Assembly (NCBI GenBank): GCA_026400735.1
Contig: JAPLOL010000173.1
Coordinates: 1 to 33,872 of the forward strand
DNA from: Alphaproteobacteria bacterium
Lineage (GTDB): Bacteria > Pseudomonadota > Alphaproteobacteria > Caulobacterales > Aquidulcibacteraceae
Direction: 5' to 3'
DNA length: 33,872 bases
The translations under genes and the position numbers were made by a program. Below the pieces are notes generated by a model. The model saw only the letters and a list, made by a program, of their open reading frames with translations. It ran no database searches and was not told where the DNA came from. Shown piece after piece: positions 6,837 through 14,624 of the stretch (position 1 is its first letter; each line of letters begins with the position of its first letter).

Positions 6837-7445
6837 ATGATCCGACGCGCATTCCTCGCAAGCCTGCTGTTCCTGGCCGCTGCCTGTTCACCCGAACCAT
6901 CGTCCGCTCAACAGCCCCGCCAAGCCCCGTTGCCCGCCGCCCAGCAAGAAGCGGTGTTCGCGGGTGGTTGTTTCTGGTGCATGGAGCACGACATGGGCGC
7001 GCTGCCCGGCGTGACCTCGGTGATGAGCGGCTACACCGGCGGACGCAACGCCAACCCGACCTACGAAAACCATCCCGGTCATTTCGAAGCTGTTCGCGTG
7101 CGGTTCGATCCGAACGTGATCACCTACCGCCAATTGGTAGATCGCTACTGGCAGTTCACCGACCCCACCGACAATGGCGGTCAATTCTGCGATCGCGGCT
7201 CAAGCTATCGGCCAGCGATCTTCGTCACGCCCGCACAACGCGCGGACGCAGAAGCCAGCAAAGCGGCGGTGATTGCGGGCGGCCACGTGAACGGCACGGT
7301 GATTACGCCCGTCCTCGATCTCGGCCCATTCACCGAGGCGGAAGAATATCATCGCGACTACGCGCGACGAAACCCAGCCCACTACGCCGCGTACCGCGCA
7401 GGCTGCGGTCGCGACGCGCGCTTAAGGGAAGTTTGGCGGCGTTAG
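6837..7445 (+). CDS. msrA: Exported peptide methionine-(S)-S-oxide reductase
   Basis: MsrA reduces the S-epimer of methionine sulfoxide. The 202-residue product begins with a signal peptide carrying a lipobox-like LAAAC (Cys17), so it is probably a periplasm-facing lipoprotein. The catalytic motif GGCFWCMEHDM has the nucleophile Cys45. Other family features are SGYTGGRNANPTYE, HFEAVRVRFDP, YWQFTDPTDNGGQFCDRGSSYRPAIF and EYHRDYARRNPAHYAAY. A C-terminal Cys in AGCGRDARLREVW is a candidate resolving residue. With divergent msrB it forms an envelope methionine-repair pair. The gene ends in a four-base stop overlap with trcR. Confidence 0.95.
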   Translation: MIRRAFLASLLFLAAACSPEPSSAQQPRQAPLPAAQQEAVFAGGCFWCMEHDMGALPGVTSVMSGYTGGRNANPTYENHPGHFEAVRVRFDPNVITYRQLVDRYWQFTDPTDNGGQFCDRGSSYRPAIFVTPAQRADAEASKAAVIAGGHVNGTVITPVLDLGPFTEAEEYHRDYARRNPAHYAAYRAGCGRDARLREVWRR

Positions 7446-8083
7446 CCTTCGTCGCTGGTCGCAGGCTCTTGCTCATACGTCTCTGACGGCACGGTTTCCT
7501 GCGCCGACTTCAGCGTCTTCGCTTCAGCCTTGGCGTTGCGCTTGTCGGCCCGCGCCTTCGCGGCGGCGGCTTCCGACACCACAGCGTCGAGCTCGATCTG
7601 GCTGCAGAGGCCGATCGTCACCGGATCGACCGGTTTGATCTGCGAGCTATTCCAGTGCGTGCGGTTGCGCACTTGTTCGATCGTCGCCTTGGTCGTGCCG
7701 ATCAGCTTCACGATCTTGGAGTCCGGCACTTCCGGGTGGTTCTTCAAAAACCAGTTGATCGCGTCCGGACGATCCTGGCGGCGCGCGATTGGGGTGTAGC
7801 GCGCGCCCTTCTTCTTCACTTGCGGCAGGTCGATGCGCTTTTGCTCAAGCGGCTTCAGCACGTACGTTTCTTCGCCTTCGCCCTTGGCGATCTCTTCGCG
7901 AGAGAGGAAGCCGCCGGCGATTGGGTCAACGCCGCGAATGCCCTTGGCGACGTCTTCGTTGGCGATGCCTTGCACTTCCAGCGGGTGCAGGCCGGTGAAA
8001 TCGGCGACCTGCTTGAAGGTGAGCGAGGTGTTTTCGATGAGCCAGACGGCGGTCGCCTTCGGCATCAGCACGTTCGAGGTCAT
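7442..8083 (-). CDS. trcR: Cell-cycle transcriptional regulator TrcR (DUF1013)
   Basis: The 213-residue product matches the DUF1013/TrcR family, conserved in alphaproteobacteria and named as a cell-cycle regulator in Caulobacter. The hallmark start is MPKATAVWLIENTSLTFKQVADFTGLHPLEVQGIANEDVA, which looks like a helix-turn-helix. It is followed by IRGVDPIAGGFLSREEI, the WFLKNHPEVPDSKIVKLIGTTKATIEQVRNRTHWN segment (a second HTH-like part), and a charged Ala/Lys-rich tail. ATG 8083 is chosen because the family start follows at once and GGAG lies about ten bases upstream. The open frame runs on to 8251 with no homology. It is transcribed alone. Confidence 0.9.
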   Translation of the reverse strand: MTSNVLMPKATAVWLIENTSLTFKQVADFTGLHPLEVQGIANEDVAKGIRGVDPIAGGFLSREEIAKGEGEETYVLKPLEQKRIDLPQVKKKGARYTPIARRQDRPDAINWFLKNHPEVPDSKIVKLIGTTKATIEQVRNRTHWNSSQIKPVDPVTIGLCSQIELDAVVSEAAAAKARADKRNAKAEAKTLKSAQETVPSETYEQEPATSDEG

Positions 8084-8285
8084 GGGGAGGCTCCAGATAC
8101 GCAAAAGCGCCCGGCGTCGTCGCCAGGCGCTAGCCATGTGGTGCAACGGGCTGACGCATCCGGGCGCGGACGAAGTCAGTTGAGGGCGATATAGCGCCGA
8201 GGTTGGCGGAAGGGAAGGCGGGATTCGGGTGACGGACATGAGAAATCGCACTTAATTGGCGGGGCGCTAAACGCTGGCGGGGGCC

Positions 8286-8858
8286 ATGAGTCCATTCGAA
8301 TTCTTCTTCTCGCTGTTCGGCTTGATCCTTGGCCTTGCAATCGCGACCGTGATCGGCGGGTTAAGCGATCTCTATCGCCAGCGAGAGAAGGTGAAGACCG
8401 GCTGGCTGACGCCGATGCTGGCGCTGTTCGTGCTGTGCGATCTGAGCACGCTTTGGGTCAATGCGTGGACGGGGCTGCGCGACATTCAAGTTGCTTACGG
8501 CCCATTCTTCTCAGCCCTAATCATAGCGGGCATCTACTTCTTCGCCGCCTCGATGGTGTTTCCCAAGGTGGCGAGCGACTGGCCATCGCTCGACGATTAC
8601 TACATGAGCCATCGCCGTTTCGTGCTGGCTGGCGCGATGGCGGCGAACTTGGGTCTGGGCATCATACACGGCGCGACCAGCCGAGACTGGACGTCGTTCG
8701 CGCATGACACGTTCTTGCAAACGGACGCGACCCTCGTCTGGTGGATCCTATTGACGGTGATGCTCGTCATCTCGCGCAAGAGCGTGCATCTCATTGGATT
8801 GGGTATCTTGTTGCTGGGCAGCGTCTTCGCGCTCGTCAAGGATTGGGGCGGCGCATGA
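8286..8858 (+). CDS. Membrane protein, first of a tandem paralogous pair
   Basis: The 190-residue product appears to be a multi-span inner-membrane protein with five or six hydrophobic helices. It starts MSPFEFFFSLFGLILGLAIATVIGGLSDLY, and a polar stretch (RQREKVKTGWLTP) follows the first helix. The overall pattern is shared with the next gene: FEFFFS-FGLxLG at the N-terminus, TGW/GALTPxLAxFV, then WPSLDDYY or PALDDHFW after the third helix. No function can be assigned. Its stop overlaps the next ATG (ATGA), which implies coupled translation and possibly a heteromeric complex. Confidence 0.75.
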   Translation: MSPFEFFFSLFGLILGLAIATVIGGLSDLYRQREKVKTGWLTPMLALFVLCDLSTLWVNAWTGLRDIQVAYGPFFSALIIAGIYFFAASMVFPKVASDWPSLDDYYMSHRRFVLAGAMAANLGLGIIHGATSRDWTSFAHDTFLQTDATLVWWILLTVMLVISRKSVHLIGLGILLLGSVFALVKDWGGA

Positions 8859-9475
8859 CCGCGTTCGAGTTCTTCTTCAGCTTCTATGGCCTGCTGCTTG
8901 GCTTCTCCGTCGCTGAGCTAGTCGGCGGCTTCGCGCGCGTTCTGCACGAGCGCAAGCACGTGCGTTTCGGCGCGCTAACGCCGCTGCTTGCCATCTTCGT
9001 CGCCATGGATATCGCGACCTTCTGGGTGCAAGCCTGGGTGATCTTCCGCAATGCGCCGTTCAACTTCGCGCTGTTGGTGCTCGGTCTCGTCGTCGCCAGC
9101 GTCTTCTACGTCGCCGCCACCTTAGTTTTTCCGCGCGACATCAAAGCCTCGCCAGCGCTCGACGATCATTTCTGGCAGCAACGCAGCCTGATTTTGCTCT
9201 GCGTGCTCGGCGCCAACGTGTTGATGATCGGCCTCGTGTTCGCTGTCGCCGGTCCAAACGGCGAACTCCAAGCCGTGCTTGGCCAGCGCTGGTACGGCAC
9301 CGTTTTCTTCGTCACGCTAACATCGATCGCCGCCTTTGTGCGCGGCCGCACGCCAATGCTCGCGCTGCTGGGCGCGCTCGTTCTCTATCACGGCTACAAT
9401 GTCTCGCTGGCCGTCATCTCCCTTGTCGAGAGGGGAGGTTGGTCGCTTCTACAGGCGCCGGCAGTCGCGCCATGA
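8855..9475 (+). CDS. Membrane protein, second of a tandem paralogous pair
   Basis: This 206-residue protein is a diverged copy of its upstream neighbour: MTAFEFFFSFYGLLLGFSVAELVGGFARVLHERKHVRFGALTPLLAIFVAMD aligns throughout with the other gene's start. It has about six hydrophobic helices. ATG 8855 overlaps the previous stop (ATGA), and the open frame upstream of it lies inside the first gene. Downstream, the stop overlaps a possible in-frame ATG (9472) of the amidohydrolase-like gene. Two tandem paralogues with preserved coupling suggest a two-subunit membrane assembly. Function is unknown. Confidence 0.75.
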   Translation: MTAFEFFFSFYGLLLGFSVAELVGGFARVLHERKHVRFGALTPLLAIFVAMDIATFWVQAWVIFRNAPFNFALLVLGLVVASVFYVAATLVFPRDIKASPALDDHFWQQRSLILLCVLGANVLMIGLVFAVAGPNGELQAVLGQRWYGTVFFVTLTSIAAFVRGRTPMLALLGALVLYHGYNVSLAVISLVERGGWSLLQAPAVAP

Positions 9476-9504
9476 GCGCTTGCGCTAACAATTTGGGGGT
9501 TGCC

Positions 9505-11199
9505 ATGTTGCGCCGGACCATCTTTTCAGCGCTCGCCGCGTTCTCGCTCACCGCCTGCGCCGCGACGCAAAGCGCGGAGCGCTACGACGTCATCATCGCG
9601 GGTGGGACTGTCTATAACGGGTCCGGCAGCGCGCCTTTCGTCGCTGACGTGGCAATCCGCGGCGATCGCATCGCGGCCATCGGCAATCTAGCCGGCGTTC
9701 CCGCCGCCCAGCGCATTGACGCTCACGGCATGGCCGTGTCGCCAGGCTTCATCAACATGCTGAGCTGGTCGACGGAATCGCTCATCGAAGATGGCCACTC
9801 GCAAAGCGACATCCGCCAAGGCGTGACGTTGGAAGTGATGGGCGAAGGCGAGTCCATGGGGCCGATCAACGACACCATGCGCGCCGAGATGATCAGGCAG
9901 CAAAGCTACATTCACTACGATCCGACTTGGACGACGCTCGCGGAATATCTCGATTATCTTGTGACGCAGGGCATCTCGACCAACGTGGCCAGCTATGTCG
10001 GCGCGACCACAATCCGTGTTCACGAGGTTGGCTACGCCGATCGGCCGCCAACGCCAGAAGAGTTGGCGCGTATGCAAGAGTTAGTGCGTCAAGCCATGCG
10101 TGATGGCGCCCTGGGCGTTGGCTCGTCGCTGATCTACGCGCCAGCGTTCTACGCGCACACGGACGAACTCACCGCGCTGGTCGCCGCCGCGCACGAATAC
10201 AACGGCGGCTACATCTCGCACATCCGCTCCGAGGGCGACCACTACCTTGAAGCGCTCGACGAACTCATCACCATCGCCCGCACCACCGGCGCTCGCGCGC
10301 AGGTCTACCACTTGAAGCCAGCGGGCGAGGCGAACTGGCATTTGTCCGAGGCCGGCCTCGCGCGTCTCGACGCTGCGCGCGCTGAAGGGCTCGATATCAC
10401 CGCGGACGTTTACACTTACGTCGCCGGCGCAACGGGTCTCGACGCAGCGATGCCGCCTTGGGTGCAGGAGGGTGGCCACGACGCGTGGGTCGCGCGCCTT
10501 CGCGATCCAGCGATCCGCGCCCGCGTGCTTGCAGAGATGCGCGCGCCGCCGCAGGGATGGGAGAACTTATATCGGCTCACACGCGGTCCGCAGGATGTCA
10601 TCCTCATCGGCTTCCGCAATCCGGCGCTGCGCCAATATACGGGCCAAACGCTCGCCCAAGTCGCCGCCGCGCGCCACACGAGCCCGGAAGACACGATCAT
10701 CGATCTCGTCATCGAAGATAATTCGCGCGTCGACACCGCTTACGTGCTGATGAGCGAGGAGAATCTCGAACGCAATTTGCGTTGGCCCTACACGATGCTC
10801 GGCTCCGACGCCGGCTCGATGGCGCCGGAAGGCGCATTCCTCCAATTCAACCCGCACCCGCGCGCCTACGGAAACGTTGCGCGTTTTCTCGGACGCTACG
10901 TGCGCGAGCGGCGCGTGATGCCATTGGAAGAAGCGATCCGCCGCCTGACCAGTTTACCGGCTCAATCCATCGCCATCCGCGAACGCGGATTGCTGCAAGC
11001 TGGCTACTACGCAGACGTTGTCGTTTTCGATCCAGCGACCATCTCCGATCATGCGACGTTCGCCGAACCGCACGCATACTCAACCGGCGTGCGCGACGTG
11101 TTCGTCAACGGCGTCCAAGTGCTGCGCGATGGCGAGCATACGGGCGCAACGCCGGGGCAAGTCGTGCGGGGGCCAGGCTGGACGGGCTGGAACCACTAG
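9505..11199 (+). CDS. D-aminoacylase-like amidohydrolase lipoprotein
   Basis: The 564-residue product resembles the N-acyl-D-amino-acid deacylase branch of the amidohydrolase superfamily. ATG 9505 starts a lipoprotein signal (FSALAAFSLTAC, Cys18). An ATG at 9472 overlapping the previous stop would add 11 residues before it. The composite beta-sandwich/TIM barrel begins YDVIIAGGTVYNGSGS. The usual PGFIDxHxH metal site reads PGFINMLSW (80-88), and the GNCG loop with its Cys reads MGEGES. Later ligand regions remain: YISHIRSEG, VYHLKPAG, GSDAGSMAPEG, then the C-terminal GLLQAGYYADVVVFDPATI. So the fold is clear, but the binuclear site is altered and the substrate is uncertain. It would face the periplasm. 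Confidence 0.85.
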   Translation: MLRRTIFSALAAFSLTACAATQSAERYDVIIAGGTVYNGSGSAPFVADVAIRGDRIAAIGNLAGVPAAQRIDAHGMAVSPGFINMLSWSTESLIEDGHSQSDIRQGVTLEVMGEGESMGPINDTMRAEMIRQQSYIHYDPTWTTLAEYLDYLVTQGISTNVASYVGATTIRVHEVGYADRPPTPEELARMQELVRQAMRDGALGVGSSLIYAPAFYAHTDELTALVAAAHEYNGGYISHIRSEGDHYLEALDELITIARTTGARAQVYHLKPAGEANWHLSEAGLARLDAARAEGLDITADVYTYVAGATGLDAAMPPWVQEGGHDAWVARLRDPAIRARVLAEMRAPPQGWENLYRLTRGPQDVILIGFRNPALRQYTGQTLAQVAAARHTSPEDTIIDLVIEDNSRVDTAYVLMSEENLERNLRWPYTMLGSDAGSMAPEGAFLQFNPHPRAYGNVARFLGRYVRERRVMPLEEAIRRLTSLPAQSIAIRERGLLQAGYYADVVVFDPATISDHATFAEPHAYSTGVRDVFVNGVQVLRDGEHTGATPGQVVRGPGWTGWNH

Positions 11200-11247
11200 C
11201 GGGAACAGTTCTGGTCAAACGTCGGTTCTCCTCGAAAGGAGATCGAC

Positions 11248-11430
11248 ATGGCCGAGCCGCGCCAACCAGATAGCGAGAAGAATGCAAAGACCGGCGTCGA
11301 GCCCGGTTCAACGCCAAACACGCCCGGCCCCAAAGGCGGCGATCGTCCTGTGCCGGAAGAAGATGTTTTCGGCGGCGCCGAGCGCGTCCGTAAAGGCAAA
11401 GACGTAAGTTCGCCTAACGCTAAGCCTTAG
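11248..11430 (+). CDS. Small disordered hypothetical protein
   Basis: A 60-residue frame starts at ATG 11248 with an ideal ribosome site (AAGGAG at 11236-11241, six bases before the start). The product is hydrophilic and rich in Pro, Gly, Lys and Glu (MAEPRQPDSEKNAKTG, then GPKGGDRPVPEEDVFGGAERVRKGKD), with no membrane helix. It is likely intrinsically disordered. It has no recognised family. The strong ribosome site and the exact four-base stop overlap with the convergent gene support it being real. Confidence 0.6.
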   Translation: MAEPRQPDSEKNAKTGVEPGSTPNTPGPKGGDRPVPEEDVFGGAERVRKGKDVSSPNAKP

Positions 11431-12404
11431 GTGGTCAGCACGATCTTGCCGGCGTGTTCTCCGCCTTGAAGGCGCGTGAGTGCTTGTTCGGCTTCGTTTA
11501 GCGTAAACGTCGAGTCGATCACCGGCTTCACGCGACCCGCCGCAAGCCATGGCCAAACATTGCGCTCAACCGCCGCCGCGATCCGCGCCTTTTCCTCAAC
11601 GGCGCGAGAGCGCAGCGTTGAGCCTGTGAGCGTCAGCCGCTTCAGCATCATCCGCATCAGATTGAGCTGCGCCGTCGGCCCTTGTAGAAACGCGATCATC
11701 ACCAAACGTCCCTGATCCTTCAGCACGTCCAAGTTCTTCTGAATGTACGGCCCGCCAACCATGTCGAGCACGACGTCAGCGCCGCCAAGATCGCGGACCA
11801 CCGTCTCCCAATCCTCAGTGCGATAATTGATGCCGCGATCGGCGCCGAGGCTTTCGCAGAGCTTCACCTTGCTCGTATCGCCCGCCGTCGCGAACACGCG
11901 CGCGCCAAAAGCCTTGGCCATCTGGATCGCCGTCGTGCCGATACCGGACGTGCCGCCATGTACGAGCAGCGTCTCATCCTGCTTCAGCGCCCCGCCTTCA
12001 AATACGTTGGCCCAAACGGTGAAGACCGTCTCCGGCAACGCCGCCGCTTCAACCATCGACAGCCCAGCCGGTATCGGCAGCGCTGCGCCTTCGTGCGCCA
12101 CGGCGTATTCGGCGTAGCCACCGCCGGCCAGCAGCGCCGTCACCTTGTCGCCAACGTGCCAACGGCTGACGCCGTGGCCCACTTCCACGATTTCGCCAGC
12201 AGCCTCCAATCCTAGGATGGGTGAAGCCCCAGGCGGGGGCGGGTAGAGCCCGGCGCGCTGCATCAGATCCGGTCGGTTCACGCCAGCCGCCTCAACGCGG
12301 ATCAAAATCTCATGGTCGCCGACCTTTGGCACGTCGTCGGTAATCAGGGAGAGCGGCTTATCCGGCGCGTGGATGACCCGTTTCATCGTCGACGGCTTGA
12401 GCAC
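11427..12404 (-). CDS. NAD(P)H-quinone oxidoreductase (zeta-crystallin/PIG3 type)
   Basis: The 325-residue product belongs to the zinc-free medium-chain dehydrogenase/reductase branch. The N-terminal GroES-like domain has EILIRVEAAGVNRPDLMQRAGLYPPPPGASPILGLEAAGEIVEVG and the VGDKVTALLAGGGYAEY segment. The Rossmann domain has TLLVHGGTSGIGTTAIQMAKAFGARVFATAG (an NADPH-type nucleotide loop), then YRTEDWETVVRDL and VVLDMVGG. GTG 12404 has a good ribosome site (GGGAGAGG) about six bases ahead. An ATG at 12386 (KRVIHAPDKPL) is the alternative. Such enzymes reduce quinones or enals with NADPH. The substrate cannot be read from sequence. Confidence 0.9.
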   Translation of the reverse strand: MLKPSTMKRVIHAPDKPLSLITDDVPKVGDHEILIRVEAAGVNRPDLMQRAGLYPPPPGASPILGLEAAGEIVEVGHGVSRWHVGDKVTALLAGGGYAEYAVAHEGAALPIPAGLSMVEAAALPETVFTVWANVFEGGALKQDETLLVHGGTSGIGTTAIQMAKAFGARVFATAGDTSKVKLCESLGADRGINYRTEDWETVVRDLGGADVVLDMVGGPYIQKNLDVLKDQGRLVMIAFLQGPTAQLNLMRMMLKRLTLTGSTLRSRAVEEKARIAAAVERNVWPWLAAGRVKPVIDSTFTLNEAEQALTRLQGGEHAGKIVLTT

Positions 12405-12463
12405 GCGCCTCTCCCTTAACTGAGCTGAGATTGCAGCTATACTCCTCTAGAGGAGATTGGCCC

Positions 12464-12664
12464 ATGATCGATGATGATCCATTTGCGCCGCCGGTGAAGA
12501 AGGCGGTTCCGCTTGAGCAGCAATTGGAAGTCGCTTCGATCGACGAGCTCGAATTCCGCATTCAAAAGCTCAAAGCTGAGATCGCACAGTGCGAGGAGGC
12601 GATCACAAAGAAGCGCGCGCAACGCGAGGCAGCGGATTCCGTGTTCGGATCGCGTCCGTCTTAA
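12464..12664 (+). CDS. DUF1192 family protein
   Basis: This 66-residue protein has the DUF1192 pattern: an acidic start (MIDDDPFAPPVKK), then a helical part with SIDELEFRIQKLKAEIAQCEEAITKKRAQREAADSVF. The family is small, alphaproteobacterial and without known function. ATG 12464 is supported by AGAGGAG at 12449-12455; the open frame extending to 12431 passes through that site. It lies between the divergent quinone oxidoreductase and the DUF1465 remnant. Confidence 0.88.
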   Translation: MIDDDPFAPPVKKAVPLEQQLEVASIDELEFRIQKLKAEIAQCEEAITKKRAQREAADSVFGSRPS

Positions 12665-12722
12665 CCCATTCCGTTTCGTTATCGACTATGACCGGCCCGC
12701 GCCTTGCGACCCTCAAAGCCTC

Positions 12723-13126
12723 ATGACCGATACGAACCAAACTTCCCCCCTGAAGGTGTCTTTCGACGCTAAGCGCGCGATTGATTTCGCCCGTTCGGAG
12801 CTTTTCGAGCGCACCTTCTAACGACCCGCCTTATGCAGGTCGCGTCCTGGCTGCTCGTTCAACGCGCGGTGCGCGACGGTGAGATCCAGCTGGCCGAAGC
12901 TTCGACCGAAAAATATCGCCTCATCTCGCGCGAGCCGCAGCCAACCACGAGCTTTGCAGGTAGCGACGAGCTGCCAGAGGCGCTTAAGGCTCTTATCATC
13001 CGCGGCGGCGCTATCTTCGAACGCGTCCGCCGTCTCGACGAGACTATGTACGACAACAGCACTGCCGCACCGGCGAATGCCGTTGGCAACCAAATGGCGC
13101 GGCTGACGGAAGCATTCATGCGCTGA
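12723..13126 (+). pseudogene. DUF1465 family protein, internal deletion plus frameshift
   Basis: DUF1465 proteins are conserved in alphaproteobacteria and resemble small cell-cycle-linked regulators. ATG 12723 begins the family N-terminus (KVSFDAKRAIDFARSELFERTF) but stops at 12819-12821. The family C-terminal part is in another frame from about 12818: LTTRLMQVASWLLVQRAVRDGEIQLAEASTEKYRL, then LPEALKALIIRGGAIFERVRRLDETMYD, ending at 13126. The codons just before the internal ATG 12833 read L-T-T-R-L, the expected end of the missing middle (normally the REGM...LPRxxALAYATESMRLTTRLMQ region). About 40 residues appear lost. The C-terminal fragment could be translated from ATG 12833 alone, but would lack half the domain. 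Confidence 0.75.
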
Positions 13127-13166
13127 AGCCGGCGCGCTTGGGGCACGCGCCCCAACGGATAGTCAC

Positions 13167-14624
13167 ATGCTGGCGCAGATTACGTCGTATTGGAGCGGGC
13201 TAACCAAAGCGCAGCGCTTTGCTGCTGGCGTTGCCGCAGGCGCCATGCTGAGCGTCTTCAGCGCGGTGCTTGCGACAACGCTGGAATCTGAGCTCGGCGT
13301 TCGCGCACCCTCGATGTCGTTCCTATTGAGCGTCATCCTGGCGGCGATTTGGTTTGGCCGGCGTGTCGCGCTTGTTACCGCGGTGTGCGCGTTCTTTGTC
13401 TACAACTTCTACCTCGTCGAGCCGCGCTACACATTTGGGTTCGCCGGCTTCGAGGACGTCTTCACGCTTCTCGTCTTCATTAGCGTTGCGCTTTTGATCG
13501 GCACCATGGCTGGAAACCTTCATGATCAGCGCGAACGTGCGCAAGGTCAGGTTCGTGTGCTTTCCGGTCTCTTCACGGTCAGTCGCTCCATGGCTGAATG
13601 CACGAGCGAGCGGGAGGCTCTTGAGCGATTGGCCTCAGGCGCCCGCGAGGTCGTGGCGGAGGATGTTGTTGTGTATGGCGAGGATGGCGCTGGCATCGGT
13701 GCGCCAGCCCCGCCAGATTCCGATGACGTGCTTTCAAGGCCTTGGCAGCGTGAAGAAGTAAGCGCCGAAGGCGAGCGTGTTGCGGTGCTCGCCTGGAAGC
13801 GCGCCGAGAAGACGCCAGGGGCCGAGCAGGAGATCGCAGTCCGTTTGCTGGTTGAATTGGCGCGCGTAGCGATTGAGCGCACGCGCGTCGTTCAACGCCG
13901 CGTCGAGATGGACACGCTGGCGGCCACCGAGCGTTTGCGTACGGCGCTGCTTTCATCGATTTCGCACGATTTCCGCACGCCGATCTCAACTATCCTCACG
14001 TCGGCCTCCAGCTTGCGCGACTTCGGCCACCAATTCCCGCCAGCGACGTCAACAGATTTGCTGGTGACCATCGAAGAAGAAGCGGAGCGCCTTAACCGCT
14101 TCGTCGGCAACGTCCTCAACATGACGCGCCTTGAAGCGAACGTCGTGAAGCCGCGCGTCGAATGGATCGACCCGTTGGAAATTATCGAGGCCGTGCAGCA
14201 GCGTCTCGCCAAGCGCGTGCTGGAAGATAATCTCGTTATAACGACTCCGGCTGCTGTGCCCTCTATCTTTGTCGATCCGCTTCTGCTTGAGCAGGCGCTC
14301 ATCAACGTCATCGAGAACTCGCTCGTGCACGCGTCTGGCGGCAAGCTTTATATCGGCGCGGACTACGGCGAGACCAATGTTCGTATGTGGGTTGAAGACG
14401 AAGGACCTGGCGTGCCGGAAACGGATCTAGCTCGCATATTTGACAAGTTTCACCGGCTCGATGGCTCGCGCAACACGCAAGGCGTTGGCCTTGGGTTGGC
14501 GATCACGAAGGGATTTGTCGAAGCGATGAAAGGCGAGGTGAGCGCAACCAGTCCGGTGCGAGACGGCCGCGGCCTGCGCGTCGAGTTTACGTTTCCCATC
14601 CAAGCTGAGCTGGTGACGGCATGA
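13167..14624 (+). CDS. KdpD-like sensor histidine kinase (no N-terminal KdpD/Usp domains)
   Basis: The 485-residue product corresponds to the C-terminal half of KdpD. A DUF4118-type membrane domain with four helices (about residues 17-115, including WFGRRVALVTAVCAFFVYNFYLVEP) is followed by a GAF-like region. Then come HisKA with His267 in SSISHDFRTPI, and HATPase_c with N-box NVIENSLVHASG, DEGPGVPE, FDKFHRLDG and GVGLGLAI. The KdpD sensor and Usp domains found in full-length KdpD (about 900 residues) are absent. A start at 13167 is natural because the membrane domain begins at once. The stop overlaps the response regulator ATG (ATGA). No kdpFABC genes are in this window. Confidence 0.9.
   Translation: MLAQITSYWSGLTKAQRFAAGVAAGAMLSVFSAVLATTLESELGVRAPSMSFLLSVILAAIWFGRRVALVTAVCAFFVYNFYLVEPRYTFGFAGFEDVFTLLVFISVALLIGTMAGNLHDQRERAQGQVRVLSGLFTVSRSMAECTSEREALERLASGAREVVAEDVVVYGEDGAGIGAPAPPDSDDVLSRPWQREEVSAEGERVAVLAWKRAEKTPGAEQEIAVRLLVELARVAIERTRVVQRRVEMDTLAATERLRTALLSSISHDFRTPISTILTSASSLRDFGHQFPPATSTDLLVTIEEEAERLNRFVGNVLNMTRLEANVVKPRVEWIDPLEIIEAVQQRLAKRVLEDNLVITTPAAVPSIFVDPLLLEQALINVIENSLVHASGGKLYIGADYGETNVRMWVEDEGPGVPETDLARIFDKFHRLDGSRNTQGVGLGLAITKGFVEAMKGEVSATSPVRDGRGLRVEFTFPIQAELVTA

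Noticed and set aside
8084-8251. N-terminal extension of trcR
   Set aside because: The added residues have no resemblance to the family, and a ribosome site and the conserved start lie at 8083.
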